From NCBI GenBank assembly GCA_964436955.1, contig CAYTFC010000017.1, forward strand, positions 1 through 42,363: a stretch of DNA of 42,363 nucleotides. Reading direction: 5' to 3'. A program made the position numbers and the translations under genes. Every line of letters begins with the position of its first letter. The first letter of the stretch is position 1. The notes under the pieces are model-generated. The model was not told the DNA's origin. It saw only the letters and a list, made by a program, of their open reading frames with translations, and searched no databases. This DNA comes from CAMFKD01 sp964436955 (GTDB taxonomy: Bacteria; Chlamydiota; Chlamydiia; Chlamydiales; JAJFMA01). Below are positions 1 to 8,708 of the stretch, piece by piece.

Positions 1-20
1 TAGGATTTTTGGGAGTACAC

Positions 21-56
21 TTACACGTTGTAGCGCCGCTTCGCCGAAGCGGCATT
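21..56. repeat. GC-rich hairpin repeat, copy 1
   Basis: A 36-nt unit containing the hairpin GCCGCTTC-gcc-GAAGCGGC (35-53). The same 36 nt recurs at 10398-10433 with one mismatch, and a diverged copy in the same orientation lies at 34521-34547. All three are at gene edges. The sequence shows a dispersed REP-like palindrome; a role as terminator or RNA stabiliser is inference, since no T-run follows it here. Confidence 0.7.
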
Positions 57-205
57 GGGAAAATAGTCAAATTAAAATTAAGTGTATTTTGTTGAATTGT
101 AGAGTTGTAATACTATTATGGAGTGTTTTGTGGTCTAAGTTATAATATTGAAATAAAACAACATGTCATGCTACTATGTGATAAAAACAATGTTTTGAGG
201 ATTTT

Positions 206-1222
206 ATGCAACCAGTTAACATTCCACAAACTCACAGCTATTTGCCTCTGAGTTCGGCAGAAGAAAAGGTCGACCAAAAAGATTCATCCAATATGGCATC
301 TTGTCACCATGTAAATGATGAGACATCTGCATTGATGAAGAATCTAGAGGGAGTTCAAAAGGAGAGGGAGCAGATACAGGCTACCTTAAGAAGTCTTACA
401 AATTCGCTCGAGGTATTAAGTAAAAAAGAACAGGAAATTCTTCAAAGATTGGATGCGTTATCTAATCTTTCTAAAGAAGAAAAAGTAGACTCTGCTCAAA
501 ATGATTTAACCATAGAAGTAAGTCAAAATCAAAATTGCCTGATTGAAAGAGTCAAAAAGATATGTAAGATATCTGAATCTATTTTGGTTGTAAAATCGGA
601 TGAAATGGATACCTATACCGATAGTCATGGGATCGTAGAGCATTATCCCGTTTATGTGCTTGGTTCCAATGGCAATCAAACCAAAGTTAGCGAATTTCCT
701 ATTGATGAGAAAAAATTTGGCAAGATAGGTGATATAATTTTGGACGATGGCTGTGAATCGAGATTACTACAGATTGACTCGGATTATATGCAAAATTTAA
801 TCGCGTATTTCACCACAGACTTCGAAACTTATAGGACCGAGCTAAATAAAGAAAAGATTACTAATGGTACTTACCTAAACAAATATGTGCCCTTTGATTG
901 TCAACGTTTTGCTTTCTCTGTGAAATTTGGTGAAGAGGGCAGCTTTTATAGAGATCTCAATAAAAGGATAGCGGTATTGGACTATAGAGACCACGCGCTG
1001 TTACCAGGCAACTTCTACTGTATGGTGGGAGAAAAGGCCGATTACGGAAATCAAGGGACATACTCTTTGAAAAGCGTCTCTATGCACTATTTTTTTGTGT
1101 TAGCCCATGATTTAGTTGTCTCAAAATTGGGTGGTGGTGGTGTTTTTTTTCAGTCACTCAATCAGATGAAGGCAGTTTATTATCCGTCAGATTTTATTAA
1201 AGGTTATGTGCGGCAGGTGTAA
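206..1222 (+). CDS. Hypothetical protein with N-terminal coiled coil
   Basis: I do not recognise this 338-residue protein. Residues about 40-95 are a heptad-like, charged coiled coil (repeated E/K/Q with L at regular spacing). Residues about 110-338 look like a globular domain with alternating hydrophobic strands and no obvious catalytic motif. There is no signal peptide and no membrane segment. The ATG is preceded by GAGG at 196-199 with suitable spacing, and a TATAAT at 141-146 is a possible -10 box. The gene stands alone and is followed by a very strong terminator at 1259-1301. A chlamydial secreted or inclusion-associated protein is possible from the coiled-coil-plus-unknown layout, but nothing in the sequence proves it. 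Confidence 0.75.
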   Translation: MQPVNIPQTHSYLPLSSAEEKVDQKDSSNMASCHHVNDETSALMKNLEGVQKEREQIQATLRSLTNSLEVLSKKEQEILQRLDALSNLSKEEKVDSAQNDLTIEVSQNQNCLIERVKKICKISESILVVKSDEMDTYTDSHGIVEHYPVYVLGSNGNQTKVSEFPIDEKKFGKIGDIILDDGCESRLLQIDSDYMQNLIAYFTTDFETYRTELNKEKITNGTYLNKYVPFDCQRFAFSVKFGEEGSFYRDLNKRIAVLDYRDHALLPGNFYCMVGEKADYGNQGTYSLKSVSMHYFFVLAHDLVVSKLGGGGVFFQSLNQMKAVYYPSDFIKGYVRQV

Positions 1223-1258
1223 GTTTTAAAGACTAAGCTCTTGAATTAGTGCATCACC

Positions 1259-1301
1259 AGAATCGCCTGCGGCGCCGGCGCCGCAGGCGATTCTTTTTTT
1301 T
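1259..1301 (+). terminator. Rho-independent terminator with 36-bp perfect palindrome
   Basis: Positions 1259-1294 read identically on both strands (centre GGCGCC|GGCGCC) and are followed by a run of T (1294-1301) on the + strand. It lies 37 nt after the stop of the coiled-coil gene and before the convergent gene ending at 1394. The - strand side lacks a T-run, so it should mainly stop rightward transcription. Confidence 0.85.
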
Positions 1302-1393
1302 GGCCATTCTTTTACGAACTATTTTACTGCCAAGAAGCAGTTCAATCTCGATAGTGTGATTGAGGAATTGCTTTTTGCCATCGAAACGATTTA

Positions 1394-4300
1394 TTACTCG
1401 CAAACGTAAATTGTTTTGGTTGGGCCGCTTGAACACCGATCGTCGTCATCATCCCCGGCTTCACAAGGTATTTCTTTAGCCACATATTGACACACGTAGA
1501 TATCTTTTTTTAAGCGCAAGGCATCTTCTCGGTGTAAGGAGTCACCATGTTCTAATTCATTGTTTATTATTTTATGGCATAGACTTTGGTATTTTCCATC
1601 ACCTTTATGCATTGCAAATGATTGGAGGGCTATGAGATTCCACTCATTTGATTTCGTTTCTATGTTTTTTTCCACCGCATCCATGACCAACTGAAAATGC
1701 TGGGTAGACAATGATGTAAAAAAATCTTCGATGTCTTTTCTTGGCAAAGATTTTGACTTCTGAATTTCATCAGTAACAAATTTTACGACCATGTGGTGCG
1801 TGGCTGGAATGTTCACAAACAGGTTATAGTCATAGTTATATAAAGGGTCGTTAGGGTCAGTGATTTTTTTTGAGTGCATAGGGTTTGCTAGCATAATCGT
1901 GCATGCTTTTCTTGCGAATTCATCTTCCAAAGATTGAAACAAAGATGAGTAGAAACTGGTAACTGGAATGGCGTGTCCATGAGGAGAAAGGAGAGTCCCT
2001 TTTATCATATTTTCAAAAGTATTAATTGCGTTTTTTAAATCATTGTTATTTTGAATTTTCCAGTGAAAGGTAAGTTCTTGATCTGTTTGGTAAACCGGTT
2101 CGAGGGTTTTAATGGCACCTATTTGATTCAAAAGATTTGCAGCTGAGGCTATACACCCCCATCGTATATTGGCTAATCCTAGTAATTGAGCTTTTAGGAC
2201 AAGGTGGTCTTTTTCTACGTCCTGTGAAATCCTGACTTTAGCACTATGATTTCTAAGAGGTATATTATAAGTGGCTGACATGTCTTTTGATGTCACGCTA
2301 AAACCGGAACGCATGGGATACTTTTCATCAAGTTCAGATAGTGCTAATTTGAAGAAGAGGGGGAGGTTAGATTGTTGAATATGATCGTGAGAGATCAATT
2401 CTTGGTTTAAATGGGCTACACAGTAAAGATGATTTTGATGAACGAGCGTGAAAAAATCTTCAAGGGTGACTGGATAATGCCTAGATAATGCCGTGGAGGC
2501 TCCTAAGATGGCAGCGCTCACTGAAAAGTTCTTAGAAGGTTTTAAATGTGTTACTTTTACTTCAGGAATTTTTAGAAGAATATCTTCTAAAGTACTTAAA
2601 TATTTTGTGATGGGCCAGTTTTTATGAACAGGGATCTTTGTGGGATTGATTAAAATTTCAACGGTACCCTTCAGTAGCTGAAAATAGGGATGTAGCATTT
2701 GCTTAAAGCGCAAAACCTTCTCGTCATACTCAACGTTGGGATTTGACTTCATTGTTTTAACACATCGATCAAATACATCAACGAAATCCTCGATATTGGA
2801 GTAGGCTATTGCTTTACCAATGGGAGAGGTCACCGTCGCGAGATCAGCGAATGATCTCATTAAGTCGGCACTCATAGATTGAAGCTGATCCCATGCAAGA
2901 TCATAAGTCTCTTTTTCGAAAAAGAGGTCGATGTGATTGAGGAAGTTTTCATTTCGTTTTCTGAAATCAAGCTGTCTATTAATGAATGTTTTGTCTTCGG
3001 CGCCGAACCCATCTAGCAACTTTCGTAAGTAGTTATCGGTGGGGGATTCCGGGACGAAGGGTGTTAACCATTTTGGCAGGGCCCAAGTTAGTTTCTCCAA
3101 AACGGATGGCGCGCTATTCAATGGTGGGGGTGCTTTAAAGAAGAAGCTTAGCCAAAACGACATGGTTTCGGATTGATTTAGGATAGTAACGAGCTCTCTC
3201 AATTGATGAATTTTTTCAGACGAAATAGTTTTACTTTCTATTTTGGACTCTAAAAAGAGTAGGAAATTCCACCAATTTTCACGGACTTCCGGAGTCAGTC
3301 CCTGATTTCCAAATAGAAGTAGATCGCTAACATGAGAATCATGAGATAACTGTTTTTGATAGTGGGTAAGTTGATTTAGGGCATCCAGCGTCGCCCAAAT
3401 ATCGGGCAATGCGTACTGATTAATGCCGCTTTGTTCTATGTCACCTAGCAAAAGGGATTCTAAGACTTTGATATGAAACAATGATTTTAGACGCTCGCTG
3501 CCTTGCTGTTTCATCAATACTTGGCGTATTTCTGTTAACGCTTGACCCAACTGTTTGTCGAATGTTTCCAGTGTTTTGCGACTGGCTTGATCGGTGATTA
3601 ATCTGATATTAGCTCTGCAGTTCTGAATCCAGGGGTGGTGCTCAATTAAGTTGAGATATTCAAGAGCTTTAGTTGGTTCCGTTTCATCTCGAAGCGCAAT
3701 TAAATGATTTTTAAGATTTTGGGGAGCTTTATGGGGTTGCTGATAGGAGCTAGGAAGCTTAGTTCCGGGGATGGAAATAGCTATTTTGGCCGGATGGGCG
3801 GCAAATCCTTCAGAGATAAAGTCAACCACATCCCCCTGTTTAATATCCCAAAGGTGAATTGAGCCGGTTTGCATGCAGATCACTACTGGAGTTTCAGGAT
3901 TAATTTGCTGAATAAGGTGCTCAACTTTTTCTGCATTGGCGTTGAGACAAGGTATTCCCATGCCACTAAAATTCACTACAGGATGGGAATTTGCAGGTTC
4001 AGGTTGGTGAACAACAACAAGCTGATGCAGATCTTTCTGATAGTCGATCTCTGCTTCTTGTAGTTTAGCTCTACGCAGAATTTGCTCTGGTATGGTCAAA
4101 AGGAATGCAGAGGCTTTCCCTGGAACAACGGTCTCAGCCCGCACGCTTTCCTTAATGGGGGAGACTAACGTGGCATTGAGTTTGCGCCTATCAAGATAGG
4201 TGGCTTGTAAGGGTAATCGTTTTACAGGACGTGCCTGGACCGGGTATATGATACCTTCCTTTATGACGATTTCCATGTCAGTTGCTTCCCCAAAGAAGGC

Positions 4301-6574
4301 TTCTGTCACAATTCCCCAGTGATAAAGACGAGCGAGTAATTCTGGATTTAAAGCAGCGCTATTTTGAAGATGTGTGGGATTGTCTGTAGGCTTAAGAATG
4401 ATGCCTTCGGAAGTCTCTATAGGCGCTAAACGCGTGGGTTTGTGTTGATTATCATATAACACATACAACTGATCAGGGTGGGCTGCAGAGATAAGAAGAA
4501 GAGCCGTGTCCGTTGCGATTCCTTGGTTGCCAACAACACCCTCGCCGTGACCGTAACTGGCGCTAATTCGCATGACTCGGAATTTCTCATCCCCAATATA
4601 AAGGGGCTCATTAGTAAATATTACCACTGATACAGGAATTTGATTAATGTTATTTCCACCGACGGACTCACCGATAAGTTCTTGTGACGCAACGCCTAGT
4701 TTAAGCTCTTGTTCGAATGGGTTTTGCTGAGCATTCATTCGGTTTTGAAGTGATGCAGATCCAAAATAGGAGCAAACAACATCACCAATGGCTTTGCTAA
4801 AAGCGTCTTTTGTAGGTAATACATAGGCTTTGCTAACATTACCACCAGCGTTAACGGATTCATGAGTGTCTTCCGCTCCTGAACTGCGTACCATTAAGTA
4901 ATTTTCGGTGCCTTTAACTTTCTCCAGCCATGCGACTAGATCAGAGGAAAGGGAGAGGTTTTCAAATGCGTCAAAATGGCTAAAAGCTTTCTGTATAGAT
5001 TGATGAATACTTTCTAAGTGATCAGTAACAGCGACTTCTTCTAAGAAACGTTCTCCTTCGTATTTTTCAAAAAGAGAGCCTAGGCTTGTCCAATGATCAA
5101 ATACCTCTGGTGCCATTTTTTGTAGGAATGTTCGTATTGTGTCACTGGAAACCCCATGGGAAATAGGCACATTCAGTCCAGGTACATGTAAAGCTTCTGC
5201 AAGCATGGCTTGGCGTGCGCAATTGGCATGTTTTTTGCCGAAGGATTCAGATTCCTTTAAAGGAAGGGTGCTTGTCCAGGCGCTCATTCTCGCTTGAATA
5301 CGTTTTTCGAGATTTGCAATCGCATAACATTGCTTATCGGCGGTTTTGAGCCAAGCTTCGAACGCTCTTGGGGATTGCCTGGCCACTGGCTTTTGGTTAA
5401 TACTTGTAATCAGCTCCTGATGAAGCAAAGCAGCTTCTTCTTGAAGTGCTGCTAAAGGGTCTATTTCTAGGATCTGATGTCTAAGTTCGTAAGCTCGGTT
5501 AACCCCATTCTCTAGATTTTTTTGCGTAGTAAGTCCTTGCTCTTCGAGCTCGCTCCAGTGTAATGATGGTAAGGCTAAGTCAGTAGTCAGATCTGAACAG
5601 CAGGTAGGGTCTGTTTTCCATGCGGTTGCAAGGCTATTTTTAATCTCAATCCCTCGTTGCGACAGCTGCAGGGCAACGAAAATGCATTTAACGACTTCTT
5701 TGGTGCTTTCAGACCATGTTGAGGGACGAAATAGTCCTTGAAGTTTGTTACACATCCAACTGCTCTTTATGGGGCGGCGGTCGATGATGCGTTGCCACTC
5801 ATCACTATTGTATGCAACAGTTGCTTGTACGGGATCATCAGAGGCTAGTTGAGTAACTTTTTTAACAGCGTTGGAGAGTGGCGCTATGTTAGGAACACTT
5901 CTCAGTCGTCTTAGCGAAGGGCCTACTCCTTCCGTGATGTGTTGCAATTGTTGAGCTAGCGCGCTGCCAAGAGTTTTGGCATCCTGTGGACTTGTTATTT
6001 TTTTATTCTTTAAAAGTTTTTGTTCGTTTTTAATGTAGCTAACAACATCTTCACTCCAGTCTTCAATAATCCAGGTAAGATGCAGCATCTCTGTTTGAAA
6101 AAGTTCACGCATTTTTTCGTGAACGATTGGATGCTTTTTACTTGCTTTAACAGTGTCGTATAAGATTTTTAGTTGATGCAAAGCTTTCCCAATCTCATGG
6201 GTTGCGGTTAAAGCATCGCTCGTTTGAGAGCCATCTAATTTACCGGTAAGTGCTTCTAATGCCTCGTCGAACGCTTCTCGTGCATCACTGTAAAGGGATA
6301 GACAAGAGGCGAGTGTCACAATGTCGGTCAGGGCGCTACGGATTTCTAGTTCGTCATTCAGCGGGATATTAAATTCTTGTAACGCTTGAATTGTTGTTAG
6401 TAATTGATCATCGCTGCATGAGATGGGTAACTCATCCTTTATTGATTTAATTGTTTGAAAGGATACGTTGTTTATTTTTATTTCGAATTCATTGCAATTT
6501 GTTGGATCTTTCGAATTAACGTTGAAAAGGAGATGATTGAAATTTGAAGGTGAGTCACTGTTAACAATAATCAT
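1394..6574 (-). CDS. Giant PEP synthase/PPDK-like dikinase-domain protein
   Basis: This 1726-residue protein has a PPDK_N-type ATP-grasp domain at about residues 445-790. VRSSGAEDTHESVNAGG (562-578) matches the VRSSATAEDLxxASFAGQ motif of PEP synthase, and the domain ends with MEIVIKEGIIYPVQARPVK, equivalent to the usual 'LYILQSRP'. A PEP-utiliser swivelling His domain follows at about 815-970; NSHPVVNFSGMGIPCL (862-877) corresponds to TSHAAIVARExGIPAV, so H864 is the likely phospho-carrier. The ~440 residues before and ~750 after have no domain I recognise, and I see no PEP/pyruvate-binding TIM barrel. Known family chemistry is ATP to pyrophosphoryl-His to acceptor; the acceptor here is unknown. 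Glucan-, rifampin- or pyruvate-type phosphotransfer are all possible. There is no signal peptide. The C-terminus is acidic (five Asp) then Cys-containing. The gene is monocistronic, divergent from the small gene at 6887. Confidence 0.8.
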   Translation of the reverse strand: MIIVNSDSPSNFNHLLFNVNSKDPTNCNEFEIKINNVSFQTIKSIKDELPISCSDDQLLTTIQALQEFNIPLNDELEIRSALTDIVTLASCLSLYSDAREAFDEALEALTGKLDGSQTSDALTATHEIGKALHQLKILYDTVKASKKHPIVHEKMRELFQTEMLHLTWIIEDWSEDVVSYIKNEQKLLKNKKITSPQDAKTLGSALAQQLQHITEGVGPSLRRLRSVPNIAPLSNAVKKVTQLASDDPVQATVAYNSDEWQRIIDRRPIKSSWMCNKLQGLFRPSTWSESTKEVVKCIFVALQLSQRGIEIKNSLATAWKTDPTCCSDLTTDLALPSLHWSELEEQGLTTQKNLENGVNRAYELRHQILEIDPLAALQEEAALLHQELITSINQKPVARQSPRAFEAWLKTADKQCYAIANLEKRIQARMSAWTSTLPLKESESFGKKHANCARQAMLAEALHVPGLNVPISHGVSSDTIRTFLQKMAPEVFDHWTSLGSLFEKYEGERFLEEVAVTDHLESIHQSIQKAFSHFDAFENLSLSSDLVAWLEKVKGTENYLMVRSSGAEDTHESVNAGGNVSKAYVLPTKDAFSKAIGDVVCSYFGSASLQNRMNAQQNPFEQELKLGVASQELIGESVGGNNINQIPVSVVIFTNEPLYIGDEKFRVMRISASYGHGEGVVGNQGIATDTALLLISAAHPDQLYVLYDNQHKPTRLAPIETSEGIILKPTDNPTHLQNSAALNPELLARLYHWGIVTEAFFGEATDMEIVIKEGIIYPVQARPVKRLPLQATYLDRRKLNATLVSPIKESVRAETVVPGKASAFLLTIPEQILRRAKLQEAEIDYQKDLHQLVVVHQPEPANSHPVVNFSGMGIPCLNANAEKVEHLIQQINPETPVVICMQTGSIHLWDIKQGDVVDFISEGFAAHPAKIAISIPGTKLPSSYQQPHKAPQNLKNHLIALRDETEPTKALEYLNLIEHHPWIQNCRANIRLITDQASRKTLETFDKQLGQALTEIRQVLMKQQGSERLKSLFHIKVLESLLLGDIEQSGINQYALPDIWATLDALNQLTHYQKQLSHDSHVSDLLLFGNQGLTPEVRENWWNFLLFLESKIESKTISSEKIHQLRELVTILNQSETMSFWLSFFFKAPPPLNSAPSVLEKLTWALPKWLTPFVPESPTDNYLRKLLDGFGAEDKTFINRQLDFRKRNENFLNHIDLFFEKETYDLAWDQLQSMSADLMRSFADLATVTSPIGKAIAYSNIEDFVDVFDRCVKTMKSNPNVEYDEKVLRFKQMLHPYFQLLKGTVEILINPTKIPVHKNWPITKYLSTLEDILLKIPEVKVTHLKPSKNFSVSAAILGASTALSRHYPVTLEDFFTLVHQNHLYCVAHLNQELISHDHIQQSNLPLFFKLALSELDEKYPMRSGFSVTSKDMSATYNIPLRNHSAKVRISQDVEKDHLVLKAQLLGLANIRWGCIASAANLLNQIGAIKTLEPVYQTDQELTFHWKIQNNNDLKNAINTFENMIKGTLLSPHGHAIPVTSFYSSLFQSLEDEFARKACTIMLANPMHSKKITDPNDPLYNYDYNLFVNIPATHHMVVKFVTDEIQKSKSLPRKDIEDFFTSLSTQHFQLVMDAVEKNIETKSNEWNLIALQSFAMHKGDGKYQSLCHKIINNELEHGDSLHREDALRLKKDIYVCQYVAKEIPCEAGDDDDDRCSSGPTKTIYVCE

Positions 6575-6661
6575 TTTTTTTCTATTTTATGTGTTTTATT
6601 GTAGTTTTTGTTTTTTTTGTATTTTAAACGATGATTTAATATATTGCAATTTTTTTCATAT

Positions 6662-6750
6662 AGTTTAAACCCGACTCACTATTGCCATCCACAATATCTC
6701 ACGGAAGTATGCTAGTCCTAGCTAGGATATAGGTGGTAAGTCGGGTTTTA
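6662..6750. repeat. 89-nt imperfect inverted repeat / possible structured RNA
   Basis: In the 312-nt divergent gap, AGTTTAAACCCGACT (6662-6676) pairs with AAGTCGGGTTTTA (6738-6750). Continued partial pairing (CCAC..ATATC with GATATAGGTGG) leads to an inner TCCTAGCTAGGA palindrome (6716-6727). The first 15 nt recur exactly at 9744-9758, upstream of another + strand small membrane protein gene. It could be a small RNA, a 5' leader structure or a miniature inverted-repeat element. The rest of the gap is AT-rich with no gene. Confidence 0.5.
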
Positions 6751-6886
6751 ATTGATATGTAGTATTCAAAGATTGCTGCAAGACAGTCAGCCTTGATGGA
6801 CCCCTATACAGAAAAATGACCGTATGGCAGGATAAAAATTAATTTTGTGAGTATGGTTCTCGAAAGTGTTTATGAGGAGACTATCC

Positions 6887-7072
6887 ATGAGTTTTGCTAA
6901 AGGCAATCAGCACCTTTTAATTTGGGTGATTTTAGTTTTAATCATTCTCGTGTTTTTGATCTATTCTCATTTTGAAAATGCTAAAGGACCAACCTATGAG
7001 ACTGTGCCAGTAAAGGAGTCTCCCACAAGCGAATCAACTCGTGTGATAGAAACCCCGCGACCGCAGGACTAG
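6887..7072 (+). CDS. Small single-pass membrane protein
   Basis: A 61-residue protein: short polar N-terminus, one strong transmembrane segment at about residues 10-27 (LLIWVILVLIILVFLIY), then a soluble Thr/Ser/Pro-rich tail. I chose the ATG at 6887 over the in-frame GTG at 6866 because GAGGAG (6874-6879) sits 7 nt upstream of it. No family is recognised. The tail could face the periplasm or cytoplasm. It lies alone, convergent with the ABC operon that ends at 7108. Confidence 0.65.
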   Translation: MSFAKGNQHLLIWVILVLIILVFLIYSHFENAKGPTYETVPVKESPTSESTRVIETPRPQD

Positions 7073-7107
7073 CTAGCTTACCGCGCGTGGTATAGTCTAG
7101 ACGGCGG

Positions 7108-7896
7108 TTATCCCGTAGTCATGTAGCGATTAACAGAGCACTTCCAAAAAAAGTGGCATACCGTGAGCGAAATACTGGCGGCAGCCACTAAGGCCAGTAA
7201 AGCCCATTGCGATTGATCTACTAGAACCCGAGTAGGAACGCTCGCAATCATCCCTACCGGAAGCATTAAAAGTACAAAGTACCGCAGACCAGGACCATAA
7301 AGTCGGTCAGGTCTTTGTCCTAACTTGAAAAGCGTGAAATAGAACTCATGAAATTGGTCAGCTCGGGCCATCCATAGAGCAAGGGCGCAAAATAGAAAGC
7401 GCGTTGAATAAAAGACTGTCAAAGCCGCTAAGATGACGATGGGAAGGAGCCAAACACGATCCCATGTGAACGCGGGAATGAAATGTAGGCTCCAAGCCAG
7501 CCAAGCTGTTGCGAAGACAAGGTTAAGAATGTAGCCGCACTGTAACTTCTGACAAGCCATCAATTGCTGACTACTGACTGGTCGCAATAAGAGTAGATCA
7601 AGGTCACGTCGCACAACTCGATCAGAAAAAACATCGAAATTATGAGCAAAAAATACCATCTGAAAGCCATCAACAACAAATAAAACGCCTAGAAATACGC
7701 GCATTTCTGGAAGGCCCCATCCTCCTAGCTGATCGACATGGAGGTAGATAGCTTCAAAAAGTACGATTTGGAGAAGATACCAAAGAATATCGTTCACAAA
7801 TTGAATGCCAAGGTTAACGGGAACCTGCAGATCAGCAATCGCGCTTAGTTTGAAAAGCGTCCATTCGAGCTTAAGCATTTTGCGAAAACCAGACAT
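7108..7896 (-). CDS. ABC-2 permease, DUF990-type, second subunit
   Basis: A 262-residue polytopic membrane protein with about six hydrophobic segments and the family's cytoplasmic signature (RRDLDLLLLRPVSSQ, the 'LLRP' motif of DUF990/ABC2_membrane_6 permeases). It is the last gene of a three-gene exporter operon (9657 to 7108). The ATG at 7896 begins 2 nt after the stop of the upstream permease, so I chose it over longer in-frame starts that would run through that gene. It probably pairs with that permease as a heterodimeric channel driven by the ATPase. The substrate cannot be read from sequence; relatives have been linked to export of cationic drugs and other small molecules. Confidence 0.85.
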   Translation of the reverse strand: MSGFRKMLKLEWTLFKLSAIADLQVPVNLGIQFVNDILWYLLQIVLFEAIYLHVDQLGGWGLPEMRVFLGVLFVVDGFQMVFFAHNFDVFSDRVVRRDLDLLLLRPVSSQQLMACQKLQCGYILNLVFATAWLAWSLHFIPAFTWDRVWLLPIVILAALTVFYSTRFLFCALALWMARADQFHEFYFTLFKLGQRPDRLYGPGLRYFVLLMLPVGMIASVPTRVLVDQSQWALLALVAAASISLTVCHFFWKCSVNRYMTTG

Positions 7897-7898
7897 AG

Positions 7899-8708
7899 CT
7901 AGGCCCCTGTTCCGCTGTAGCTTCTGAGACCTTTGCGCCAGACAAAGCGGGCAATAAGCCCAAAAATAACAGCCCCGATGCCAAGACTCACAAATCCATG
8001 AAGGAAAGTTTCTGTTGAAATGCGTCCAGTAAGATACGCCGCGGGCAAGTAGGTACCACAACTAAAGGGAAGTTGAATCACCCATTCACGCATAGGTGAA
8101 GGAAGTAGGTCGAGGGGAAATAGTTCGCCTGTTAGAAACCAAATCGTCATATTTTTTGTGTTGTTCAGGCTGTAAACATGGTCATAAAAGAATGACATGC
8201 TGATCACAGCGAAGTGCAGAGAGAACATAACCGCCACATAGCTAAAACCCATCATTAATGCAGGAATTAGCCGGTTTAGGTGAAAGGGTAGATCCCAGAT
8301 GAGTACAATCCCGATCAAGATAGGAACCGTGAGCACTGCGGAAATAAATTTTTGGCCTAATTGCTGCCCTAAATGATATTCGTAAAACGAGCTTGGGCGG
8401 AGCAGCAAAGTATTGACGCCGCCTGTGTTTATTTCGGAAATCATAACGCGCTCATAACGCCAGTTAGCCATCCCTATGCCTGTAACCAGCCATAGAAGAT
8501 AGGCAACATAGTGCGGAGAGGTATATCCCCCGATCGTTTCACTACCTGAAGCGTCGAAAAGTCCAAGCCAGAACAGCGCCTCAACCAAAAAGGCTCCGAG
8601 CGGTATGAACAATACACCCATCACAAAATCCGCGGGATACATCGTTCTACTGATGATGCCGAGTTTTATGCAGGCTAGATTCCTTTTCAAGAAACACGCG
8701 AATGACAT
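7899..8708 (-). CDS. ABC-2 permease, DUF990-type, first subunit
   Basis: A 269-residue membrane protein with about six hydrophobic segments and, after the second, the family motif GGVNTLLLRPSSFYEYHL. The TTG at 8729 gives a slightly longer frame; I prefer the ATG at 8708. A start as late as 8642 would remove the conserved N-terminal helix that precedes the 'PADF' turn. The gene therefore overlaps the 3' end of the ATPase gene by about 60 nt, more than the usual 1-4 nt, which suggests translational coupling. It probably forms a heterodimer with the next gene's product. Confidence 0.82.
   Translation of the reverse strand: MSFACFLKRNLACIKLGIISRTMYPADFVMGVLFIPLGAFLVEALFWLGLFDASGSETIGGYTSPHYVAYLLWLVTGIGMANWRYERVMISEINTGGVNTLLLRPSSFYEYHLGQQLGQKFISAVLTVPILIGIVLIWDLPFHLNRLIPALMMGFSYVAVMFSLHFAVISMSFFYDHVYSLNNTKNMTIWFLTGELFPLDLLPSPMREWVIQLPFSCGTYLPAAYLTGRISTETFLHGFVSLGIGAVIFGLIARFVWRKGLRSYSGTGA

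Noticed and set aside
1254..1436. 60-codon - strand frame ending in an Arg-rich string
   Set aside because: The Arg string is the translated GC-rich palindrome of the terminator, and the frame overlaps the end of the large dikinase gene; no ribosome-binding site.
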